From Micromonospora antibiotica (lineage in GTDB: Bacteria > Actinomycetota > Actinomycetes > Mycobacteriales > Micromonosporaceae): 64,000 bases of DNA. The notes under the pieces were generated by a model. It was not told the DNA's origin. It worked only from the letters and a program-made list of their open reading frames with translations, and ran no database searches. The position numbers and the translations under genes were made by a program. Positions within the stretch are counted from its first letter, which is position 1. The number at the start of each line of letters is the position of its first letter. The stretch spans positions 107,153 through 171,152 of the forward strand of contig NZ_JAGFWR010000013.1 of NCBI RefSeq assembly GCF_017599305.1, given 5' to 3'. This document shows, piece after piece, positions 44,962-52,177 of the stretch.

Positions 44962-45639
44962 CACCGGGGTACGCGCTGCACGACGCGTCGGTGCCGGCCA
45001 GTACGGTGGCACTGCCGCGTCGGGGTGTCGTCGCGGCGCGCGACGCGAACGTGAGGAGACCGGGATGGCGCACGGGGAGGCCGACCACGGCTGCGCCCAG
45101 GGCGAGCCCTGCCGGCCGGGCCACCACGACCAGCCGGGGGCGGCCCGACCGCACCGCCGGCTGGCGACGGAACAGGTCTGTCGGGTGGCTGAGCGGGCCG
45201 ACGACGAGGTGGCGCTGCCCCGCCAGCGGGGCACCGAGCCGGCCGACGCGCCGGTGTCCCGACCGGCGGCGGTGGAACCCGGTCCGCCGGGTCAGCCCGA
45301 CGCGCCGACCCGGCACTGCCGCAGCGACCTGGCCGGATGGGCCGGTGCCCACCGGCACGGGCCGGTGCGGCCGGGCCGGCGTCCGCAGCGTCTCCAACGC
45401 CCGCCACAACGCTGGTGCTGACCGCCCGCCGCTGGTGCTGACCGCCCGCCGCTGCTGTTGACCGCCCGCCGCTGGTGTTGACGCGGCGTCCGGCGCGACC
45501 TGCGTCGCCGCCGGTCGCCACGCTGAGCGGGTGTCTCGCCGACCGTCGGTGCCGAGGGGCGTCTCGCCGACCGCCGTGCCGAGCGGGCACGCAACCGCCG
45601 ACCCCCGCCCCCCGAGGGTGCGGAGGTCGGCGGTGTGGA
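44962..45639. other. Long region without a supported gene
   Basis: This 680-base region has open frames in several registers, but all have the residue bias of random high-GC frames. The best, a 118-residue plus-strand frame at 45065 with GAGGAGA before its ATG, is Pro/His/Arg-rich with no recognisable fold. The region holds the 20-base tandem array at 45411. It may be decayed coding sequence. Confidence 0.5.
45411..45490. repeat. 20-base tandem repeat, four copies
   Basis: Contiguous units of GCTGGTGCTGACCGCCCGCC start at 45411, 45431, 45451 and 45471. The first two are identical, the third differs at two positions and the fourth has drifted at its 3' end. Confidence 0.9.
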
Positions 45640-46302
45640 TCAGCGGGTGCGGCGGCGGACCAGCAGGGCGATGCCCGCCAGGCCGACGGTGATCACCAGC
45701 ATCACGCCGACGTTGAGCAGCAGCAGCCGCTGGAGTTCGTCGATCGCGTCGTCGAAACCCCGGCCGGGGTTCAGGGCCTCCTCCGGGAGCGTCCGCTCGC
45801 CGCCACCGACGCCACCGGTGACCGTGTCGGGTCGCCGTTCCAGCGGCACCCCGGCGGCGCGCAGCGTCTCGGACATGTTGAGCCGGCCCAGGAACCACCC
45901 GGCGGTGGTCTTGCGCGCGTCGGGCTGCTTGGCCGGCCGGAAGGCCCGGGGGCCGCCCTTGGCCAGCGGATAGAGATCGTACGTCTGCTTGGGGACGTCC
46001 CCGGCGAGCACCACGATGGTGTACTTCGGACCGAGGTCGGCCGGCTTGGGCCCCTTGGCCTCACCGGTGCGGCCGAACCAGCTGACCTGGTCGATGACCG
46101 CGACCACCTGGGTCGCAGCGGTGTCGGTGCGCAGGCGCAACGGCTCGGTCAACCCGACGCCGGTGATGTCCACCCCGGCGGGTGGCGTCTTCGGCGCCGC
46201 CCGGTGTGCCCCGGCCGGCTGCGCGGACACGCCGGTGGCCAGCACCGCCGCCGTCACGACCGTGGTGACCACTGAGAGTAGCCGCCTCACCCTGTCGACC
46301 AT
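45640..46302 (-). CDS. Secreted, C-terminally anchored protein of unknown function
   Basis: This 220-residue protein has a signal peptide (about 1-32, ending VSAQPAGAH), an extracellular domain with VVAVIDQVSWFGRTGEAKGP and KYTIVVLAGDVPKQTYDLYPLAKGGPRAFRP, and one C-terminal helix followed by RRRTR. This orientation leaves the domain outside the cell. The ATG sits behind GAGGAGG. It diverges from the copC gene across a shared promoter region. No known family is recognised. Confidence 0.75.
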   Translation of the reverse strand: MVDRVRRLLSVVTTVVTAAVLATGVSAQPAGAHRAAPKTPPAGVDITGVGLTEPLRLRTDTAATQVVAVIDQVSWFGRTGEAKGPKPADLGPKYTIVVLAGDVPKQTYDLYPLAKGGPRAFRPAKQPDARKTTAGWFLGRLNMSETLRAAGVPLERRPDTVTGGVGGGERTLPEEALNPGRGFDDAIDELQRLLLLNVGVMLVITVGLAGIALLVRRRTR

Positions 46303-46434
46303 AGCCGCCTCCTCGCCCCGTTCGATGGATGGCTGTGCTGCGGGTCACGTGCGGGTCGGTCGACGTCGGTGATCGACCGGACGACACCGGCCCACCTCAT
46401 AGACTTCATGGAACATCGCGCGGATGCAGCTCTG

Positions 46435-46458
46435 GGAACAATATGTGGAACTATCTGT
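46435..46458. promoter_or_regulatory. 12-base direct repeat in the divergent copC promoter region
   Basis: GGAACAATATGT is followed immediately by GGAACTATCTGT, two matching 12-mers with two differences. Two further GGAAC words lie at 46410 and 46465. The AT-rich setting and position suggest a regulator or sigma-factor site. Confidence 0.45.
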
Positions 46459-46524
46459 GATCCTGGAACGACCAATGGGAAGCCGCGTGATCAGCGGGCG
46501 GATCGTACCTTTGCGGAGGGCTTC

Positions 46525-47142
46525 ATGGGGGGCAGGGTCCCACGGTTGACGCGGGCGGTGCCAGTGCTCGTCGGCGTGGCGCTCGGCGTGGCGTTGCTGC
46601 CGGCGACGCCGGCGTTCGCGCATAACTCGCTTACCGGGAGCAATCCCGTCAACGGTGCCAAGGTGGCCACCGCGCCGGCCAAGGTCGAGCTGCGCTTTCT
46701 GGCCAAACTGGACCCCGAACGGACGAAGATCACAGTGGTCGGACCGGACAACGTCCCGGCCGCCGGTGGCGCACCGGCCTTCTCCGGCAGCCGGGTCAGC
46801 GTGCCGTTCTCCCCCGGGGCGGCCGGTCTCTACATCGTCGGATACCAACTGCCCTCCAACGACGGGCACCCGGTCAAGGGGGAGGTGCGGTTCACCCTCA
46901 CCACCGGCACCGCCGCCGCACCCCCGTCGGTCACCCCGACGACCGGCACCACCCCGACAGCCGGCACCACCCCGACGCCGAGCAGCAGCCCGGCTCCCGC
47001 CTCCCCGTCGACCACCCCGGTCGCCGCCGCCGGCACCGACGACACCGGTCGGGGCTGGCTCTGGGCGGCCGGCGGCCTGGTGCTGCTGGCCGCGCTTGCC
47101 GCCGGCCTGTTCCTGCGCCGACGCCGCTCCGCCCGCCCCTGA
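46525..47142 (+). CDS. CopC-domain copper-binding protein with C-terminal membrane anchor
   Basis: This 205-residue protein has a signal peptide whose likely cleavage after AFA leaves His33 as the mature N-terminus. The CopC beta-barrel follows: HNSLTGSNPVNGAKVATAPAKVELRF through PSNDGHPVKGEVRFTL. In CopC proteins the N-terminal His together with the Asp and His of the DGH segment binds Cu(II), and all three are present. A Thr/Pro linker, one membrane helix and RRRRSARP tail follow. It probably binds copper at the cell surface. No CopD partner is adjacent. The ATG follows GCGGAGGG. Confidence 0.88.
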   Translation: MGGRVPRLTRAVPVLVGVALGVALLPATPAFAHNSLTGSNPVNGAKVATAPAKVELRFLAKLDPERTKITVVGPDNVPAAGGAPAFSGSRVSVPFSPGAAGLYIVGYQLPSNDGHPVKGEVRFTLTTGTAAAPPSVTPTTGTTPTAGTTPTPSSSPAPASPSTTPVAAAGTDDTGRGWLWAAGGLVLLAALAAGLFLRRRRSARP

Positions 47143-47170
47143 CCGGCCCCGCCCCTGACCGGGTACGGCG

Positions 47171-47197
47171 AGGGCCCGCCGGGAAACGGCGGGCCCT
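47171..47197. terminator. Bidirectional terminator between copC and gltX
   Basis: A perfect 11-base-pair stem (47171-47181 with 47187-47197) and loop GGAAA lie between convergent genes. Confidence 0.88.
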
Positions 47198-47214
47198 GAC
47201 AGGTGCCGTGGTGG

Positions 47215-48624
47215 TCAGACCAGGCGGAGTCGGGCGGCGCGCAGCCGGGTCAGGGTGCGTTCCCGACCGAGCACCTCCAACGACTCGAACAGCGGCAGCC
47301 CGACGGTGCGGCCGGTGACCGCCACCCGGACCGGGGCCTGCGCCTTACCCAGCTTGAGGCCACGCTCCGCGCCGACCGCCTCCAACGTCGACTTCAGCGA
47401 CGCCGCGTCCCAGGACGCCAGCTCCGTGTAGCCGGCGACGGCCGCGTCGAGCAGGTCGGCAGCACCCTCCTTCATCGCCTTGGCCCAGGCCGCCTCGTCG
47501 ATCAGCGGCTCGGCGAGGAAGAGGAAGTCGACGTTCGGCACGATCTCGCTGAGCACCGCGATCCGGGTCTGCGCCAGCGGGGCCACCGCCGCGAAGGCGT
47601 CGGCGTCGAACTCCGCCGGCTGCCACGGCGGCGGCGCGATGGTGCCGGTGCCGGTCAGCCAGGGCTGGCAGGCGGCCACGAACTCGTCGACCGGCAGCGC
47701 CCGGATGTACTCGCCGTTGAACGCGCGCAGCTTCTTCTCGTCGAAGAAGGCGGGGGAGGGGTTGACCTCGGTCAACCGGAACTCCTCCTCGATCACCGAC
47801 CAGGGCACGATCTCCCGGTCGCCCGACGGCGCCCAGCCGAGCAGCATCAGGTAGTTGCGCATCGCGGCGGCGAGGTAACCCTCGTCCCGGTACGCCTCCA
47901 GGGCCACCTTGTCGCGCCGCTTGGAGAGCTTCTGCCGCTTCTCGTTGACCACCACCGGTACGTGCGCCCAGATCGGCGGCTTGACGCCCAGCGCGTCCCA
48001 GAGCAGCTGCTGTTTCGGGGTGTTCGGCAGGTGCTCCTCGGCCCGGATCACGTGGGTGATCCCCATCGTCATGTCGTCCACGACGTTGGCGAGCAGGAAC
48101 ACCGCGGAGCCGTCGCCGCGGGCGATGACGAAGTCCTCGATCAGCTTGTTCTCGAACGTCGGCTCGCCCCGGATCAGATCGACCACCACGGTCGTGCCCT
48201 CGTCGGGGGTACGGAAGCGCAACGCCCGCCCCTCGCCCGGCGGCAGGCCCCGGTCCCGGCAGAAGCCGTCGTAGCCCTGGTACTGCGAGCCGGTACGCGC
48301 CTGCACCGCCTCCCGGGTGCAGTCGCAGTAGTAGGCCCGCCCGGCGTCGTGCAGCCGCTGGGCGGCGGCCCGGTGCTCACCGGCGTACGCGGACTGGAAG
48401 TAGGGGCCCTCGTAGGTGTCGCGGGCGATGCCGATCCAGTCCAGCGCGGACAGGATCCCCTCGGTCCACTCGGGCCGGTTGCGGGCGGCGTCGGTGTCCT
48501 CGACGCGCAGCACGAACACCCCGCCCTGCTGCTTGGCGTAGATCCAGTTCTGCAGCGCCGAGCGGGCGCCGCCGACGTGGAACATACCGGTCGGGGAAGG
48601 GGCGAAGCGCACACGTACCGTCAC
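47215..48624 (-). CDS. gltX: Glutamyl-tRNA synthetase
   Basis: This 469-residue class I aminoacyl-tRNA synthetase attaches glutamate to its tRNA. The HIGH-equivalent is SPTGMFHVGGAR at 10-21 and the KMSKS-equivalent is RQKLSKRRDKV. A cysteine cluster region (YYCDCTREAV) and the helical anticodon-binding C-terminal half are normal. Length is standard. In actinobacteria without GlnRS it also charges tRNA-Gln for later amidation. Confidence 0.97.
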   Translation of the reverse strand: MTVRVRFAPSPTGMFHVGGARSALQNWIYAKQQGGVFVLRVEDTDAARNRPEWTEGILSALDWIGIARDTYEGPYFQSAYAGEHRAAAQRLHDAGRAYYCDCTREAVQARTGSQYQGYDGFCRDRGLPPGEGRALRFRTPDEGTTVVVDLIRGEPTFENKLIEDFVIARGDGSAVFLLANVVDDMTMGITHVIRAEEHLPNTPKQQLLWDALGVKPPIWAHVPVVVNEKRQKLSKRRDKVALEAYRDEGYLAAAMRNYLMLLGWAPSGDREIVPWSVIEEEFRLTEVNPSPAFFDEKKLRAFNGEYIRALPVDEFVAACQPWLTGTGTIAPPPWQPAEFDADAFAAVAPLAQTRIAVLSEIVPNVDFLFLAEPLIDEAAWAKAMKEGAADLLDAAVAGYTELASWDAASLKSTLEAVGAERGLKLGKAQAPVRVAVTGRTVGLPLFESLEVLGRERTLTRLRAARLRLV

Positions 48625-48760
48625 GCCGTCCAGCCTACGGCCGGCCGCGACCCGGTTTCCCCAGGGGGCCGGACGCCGTTGCCGGGCCGGCCGCCGACGG
48701 GCGGTCCCGACCTGCGGGCGGCGGCGACCCGGCCCGGACCGGCCGGGTCGCCGCCGGGGG

Positions 48761-50038
48761 TCAGCGCACGCCCCGGATCTTGAGGACCAGGGCGCTGCCG
48801 AGCAGGGTGACCACGGCGGTCACGGCGTAGAGCGTGGGGTAGCCGCCCAGGTGGACCACGATCGGGGCGGACAGCGCCGGGCCGAGCACCTGGGGAGCCG
48901 AGTTCGCGATGTTGATCACGCCGAGGTCCTTGGCCCGGTCGGTGGCGCGCGGCAGCACCTCGGTGATCAGCGCAGCGTCGACCGACAGGTAGACGCCATA
49001 GCCGGCACCGAGCAGCACGGCCGCGACCAGCGCCATCGACCAGGTCGGCGCGACCGCCAGCAGCAGCGCGGCCACCGCCATCACCACCCCGGAGACGATC
49101 ACGTAGACCTTGCGCCGGCCGGAGCGGTCCGACAGCATCCCGGAGACCACGGCGGTGAGCATCATGCCCAGGGTGTAGAGCAGGATCAGCACCAGCAGCC
49201 CACCCTCGGGATCGGGGTAGCGCACCCCGTCGGTGAGGAAGTACAGCAGGTAGAGGGTGCCCAGGGCGTTGCCGATCTGCACCAGGAACCGGGTGATCCA
49301 GGCCCAGGCGAAGTCGGGGTGCCGGCGTGGGTCGATCCACATCGAGGCGACCAGCGTGCGCAGCCGCAGCGGTGGGCGGTGTTCCCGGGGCAGCGGGTCG
49401 TCGGGGGTGAGGAACGCGAACGGCAGCGACAGCAGCAGCACCGCCAACGCCATCGCCGTGTAGCCGGGGACGGTGCCGCTGACCAGGGCGGTGACCAGCA
49501 CCGCACCGAGCACCAGGCCGAGCGCCTGCGGGATGCCCACCCACCCGGAGACCCCGCCGCGCTGCACCACCGGCACCCGGTCGGGGATGCCGGCGGTGAG
49601 GCTGGCCAGCATCGCGTTGAAGCAGACCTGGGCGGCGACCCAGCCCAGCGCCACCCCGGCGATGGTCTGCTGCCGGGCCAGCAGCACCAGCGCCAGCGCG
49701 CCGAGCACCGCGCCACCGGCGGTCCAGACGTGCCGGCGGCCGAACTCCCGCCCGCCGATGCGCAGGCAGGTGCGGTCCGACAGCGCCCCGGCGAGCGGGT
49801 TGGCCAGCACCGCCGCGAGCGCGCCCAGCCCGGTGACGACGGCCAGCATCGCCTCCTTCTGGTCCGGCGAGATCCGTTCCACCTGCTGGGGCAGCAGCAC
49901 CTGGATGGGGGTGAAGAAGGCCATCCACACCCCGAGGTTGGCCGCGAAGATCAACGCGATCCAGTTGCGCCGGACCGGGACGACCGGGTCGGCGAGCGCC
50001 GCCGGCAGCGAGGCCGGCGTCGGGTCGACGGTGGTCAC
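48761..50038 (-). CDS. MFS/GPH-type sugar transporter
   Basis: This 425-residue protein has about 12 membrane helices with the internal motif GALSDRTCLRIGGREFGRRHVW after helix 2 and its weaker copy GMLSDRSGRRKVYV in the second half. The pattern resembles glycoside-cation symporters. The GTG start overlaps the beta-glucosidase stop as GTGA, so the two genes are coupled and the transporter likely imports the beta-glucoside that the enzyme cleaves. Confidence 0.88.
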   Translation of the reverse strand: MTTVDPTPASLPAALADPVVPVRRNWIALIFAANLGVWMAFFTPIQVLLPQQVERISPDQKEAMLAVVTGLGALAAVLANPLAGALSDRTCLRIGGREFGRRHVWTAGGAVLGALALVLLARQQTIAGVALGWVAAQVCFNAMLASLTAGIPDRVPVVQRGGVSGWVGIPQALGLVLGAVLVTALVSGTVPGYTAMALAVLLLSLPFAFLTPDDPLPREHRPPLRLRTLVASMWIDPRRHPDFAWAWITRFLVQIGNALGTLYLLYFLTDGVRYPDPEGGLLVLILLYTLGMMLTAVVSGMLSDRSGRRKVYVIVSGVVMAVAALLLAVAPTWSMALVAAVLLGAGYGVYLSVDAALITEVLPRATDRAKDLGVINIANSAPQVLGPALSAPIVVHLGGYPTLYAVTAVVTLLGSALVLKIRGVR

Positions 50039-51360
50039 CCCCGGCCGACCTGGGACCGGTACCAGGCGTACGAGGACTTCGGGGTCCGGGTGCCGGTGGC
50101 GAAGTCGACGTGCACCAGACCGAAGCGCTTGGTGAAGCCCTCCGCCCACTCCCAGTTGTCCAGCAGCGACCAGACGAAGTACCCGGTCACGTCGACACCC
50201 TCGTCGATGGCGGCGAGGACGGCGCGCAGGTGCCCGTCGAGGTAGGCGATCCGGTCCGGGTCGGGCACCTGACCGTCGGCGTCCGGGACGTCGTCGTAGG
50301 CGCAGCCGCCCTCGGTGACCTGGATCGGCGGCAGCGCGTCGCCGTACCGGTCGCGCAGGCCGACGAGCAGGGTACGCAGCCCGTCCGGCACCACCGGCCA
50401 GTCGAACGCGGTACGCGGGTAGCCCTCCAGCGGGACCAGTTCGAACGGCAGCGGCGAGCCCTCCTCGGGGGCGCGTACCCCGGTGGGGTTGTAGTAGTTG
50501 ACCCCCAGCACGTCCAGCGGCGCGGCGATCACCGCGAGGTCGCCGTCGCGGACCACGCCCGGGTCGAAGCCGTCGGGGTAGCCCCGGCCCAGCAGCGGGT
50601 CGGTGAACAGGTGGTTGTGCAGGGCGTCGTACGCCGCCGCGGCGGCGTGGTCGGCGTCGGTGTCGCCGTGCCGGACGACAGGCGAGTAGTTGTTGGCGAT
50701 GGCCACCGGGGCGGTGCTGCGGGCGCGCAGTGCGGTCACCGCCAGCCCGTGCCCGAGCAGTTGGTGGTGGGCGGCGGGGAAGGAGTCGAAGAGCAGGGTC
50801 TGGCCGGGGGCGTGTTCGCCGGTGCCGTGGCCGAGGCTCAGGTGGATGAACGGCTCGTTGAGGGTGATCCAGAGTTTCACCCGGTCGCCGAGGCGTTCGG
50901 CGGTCACGTCGGCGTACTCGGCGAAGTGGGCGGCGGTGTCCCGGTTCAGCCAGCCGCCGGCGTCCTGGAGCGGCTGCGGCAGGTCCCAGTGGAACAGGGT
51001 GGCGACCGGGTCGATGCCGGTGGCCAGCAGGTCGTCGACGAGCCGGTCGTAGAAGTCCAGGCCGGCGGCGTTGACCGGGCCGGTGCCGCCGGGGCGGACC
51101 CGGGGCCAGGCGATCGAGAACCGGTACGCCGACACCCCGAGCCCGGCCAGCAGCGCGACGTCCTCCCGGTGCCGGTGGTAGTGGTCGCAGGCCACGTCGC
51201 CGGTGCTGCCGTCGATGATCCGGCCGGGGGTGTGCGCGAAGGTGTCCCAGATGGACGGTCCCCGGCCGTCGGCGGTGGCGCCCCCCTCGATCTGGTACGC
51301 GGAGGTGGACACCCCCCAACGGAAGCCGGCGGGGAAACCGGGGATCGGTGCGGTCGTCAT
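50035..51360 (-). CDS. Beta-glucosidase, GH1
   Basis: This 441-residue cytosolic enzyme hydrolyses beta-glucosides such as cellobiose. Acid/base Glu169 is in TLNEP and nucleophile Glu350 is in VTEGG (TENG in most family members). FRWGVSTSAYQIEGG at the N-terminus and WSLLDNWEWAEGFTKRFGL at the C-terminus are GH1 hallmarks. No signal peptide, consistent with hydrolysis after uptake. GGGAGGG precedes the ATG, and a LacI-type operator lies 16 bases upstream of the start. Confidence 0.95.
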   Translation of the reverse strand: MTTAPIPGFPAGFRWGVSTSAYQIEGGATADGRGPSIWDTFAHTPGRIIDGSTGDVACDHYHRHREDVALLAGLGVSAYRFSIAWPRVRPGGTGPVNAAGLDFYDRLVDDLLATGIDPVATLFHWDLPQPLQDAGGWLNRDTAAHFAEYADVTAERLGDRVKLWITLNEPFIHLSLGHGTGEHAPGQTLLFDSFPAAHHQLLGHGLAVTALRARSTAPVAIANNYSPVVRHGDTDADHAAAAAYDALHNHLFTDPLLGRGYPDGFDPGVVRDGDLAVIAAPLDVLGVNYYNPTGVRAPEEGSPLPFELVPLEGYPRTAFDWPVVPDGLRTLLVGLRDRYGDALPPIQVTEGGCAYDDVPDADGQVPDPDRIAYLDGHLRAVLAAIDEGVDVTGYFVWSLLDNWEWAEGFTKRFGLVHVDFATGTRTPKSSYAWYRSQVGRG

Positions 51361-51375
51361 CCACCCTCCCAGAAC

Positions 51376-51390
51376 GCGAAACGTGTTCGC
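51376..51390. promoter_or_regulatory. LacI-type operator at the beta-glucosidase gene
   Basis: GCGAAACGTGTTCGC has perfect 5-base arms around a 5-base centre and lies within 30 bases of the start codon, where a repressor would block transcription. A CGGGAGCGC half-site resembling the CebR box lies about 20 bases further upstream. Confidence 0.6.
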
Positions 51391-51544
51391 ACTCTAGGGC
51401 GCGCAGCCCGGGAGCGCCATAGGTGCGGGGCAATGCTGGCGCAAGGGCTTCCGGCGTGTCTTTTTCCGAACACGTCCCAGTAAGTCCGATTTAGCGCATA
51501 GAGTGCGGAATATCGCGGATGTCCTCAGTGGGGGAAGAAACAGA

Positions 51545-51991
51545 ATGATCCTCGTCGAACGCAGTGCGCACGTGACGGCTCCGGTGGAAGCGGTCTGGGA
51601 AGTCGTCCAGCGGGCCGAGCAGTTGCCCGCCTGGCTGGCCGGAGTCCGGGCCGCCGAGGTCCTCTCGGGGGAGGGCTTCGGCCGTCGACAACTCGTCCAG
51701 GCCGGGCGCGGCTCGGCGCACGAGGCCGAGGTGATCGCCTACCAGGAGCCCAACCTGATCGGCTGGCGGGAACGCGCCCGGGGGGCCGGTGCCCGCGCCG
51801 AGGCGCGCACCGAGATCTACGTGCAGCTCACCGCCGACGAGGAGGAGGGCGGCACGATCGTCCGACTGATCGTGGTCCGCTGGCCGGCCGGCCCGGTCAA
51901 GGGCGCCCTGCTGCGCCTCGGGCTGCGGCGGGTCGGCGCCGACCTGGAGGACTCGCTGGCCCGGCTGACCGACCTGGCCGCCGTCGGCTGA
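51545..51991 (+). CDS. SRPBCC (polyketide cyclase/START-like) family protein
   Basis: This 148-residue protein opens MILVERSAHVTAPVEAVWEVVQRAEQLPAWLAGV, the standard first strand and helix of SRPBCC proteins, and continues through the beta sheet to a long C-terminal helix (LRRVGADLEDSLARLTDLA). The fold binds hydrophobic ligands. GGGGGAAG precedes the ATG; an upstream in-frame ATG has no ribosome site. It diverges from the beta-glucosidase gene. Confidence 0.8.
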   Translation: MILVERSAHVTAPVEAVWEVVQRAEQLPAWLAGVRAAEVLSGEGFGRRQLVQAGRGSAHEAEVIAYQEPNLIGWRERARGAGARAEARTEIYVQLTADEEEGGTIVRLIVVRWPAGPVKGALLRLGLRRVGADLEDSLARLTDLAAVG

Positions 51992-52029
51992 CCCGACACC
52001 CCGTCGGCACCACCTGCGGATCCGGTCAA

Positions 52030-52102
52030 GATCACGCTCGAACCTGGTGGTGGTGGCCTCGCACCGTCGGGATGCCGCTACCACCAGGTTCGAGCACGAT
52101 CA
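52030..52102. repeat. Imperfect palindrome (family B)
   Basis: Arms of about 28 bases (52030-52057 and 52074-52102; core ATCACGCTCGAACCTGGTGG) pair with four mismatches. The arm matches the perfect palindrome at 18477 at 19 of 25 positions. It lies between convergent genes. Confidence 0.82.
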
Positions 52103-52133
52103 CGCAGGGGTGCGGAGCGGGCGGAGGACACGA

Positions 52134-52162
52134 AAGGGCCCGGCGCGAGGCGCCGGGCCCTT
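52134..52162. terminator. Bidirectional terminator after aceE
   Basis: A perfect 12-base-pair stem (52134-52145 with 52151-52162) and loop CGAGG lie 16 bases beyond the aceE stop; A and T runs at the stem base suit both strands. Confidence 0.88.
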
Positions 52163-52177
52163 CGTCGTACCCGGGAA

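Noticed and set aside
45065..45421. 118-residue plus-strand frame with a fair ribosome site
   Set aside because: Composition is Pro/His/Arg-rich without any fold or motif, and it overlaps other random frames; kept only as a comment in the gap entry.
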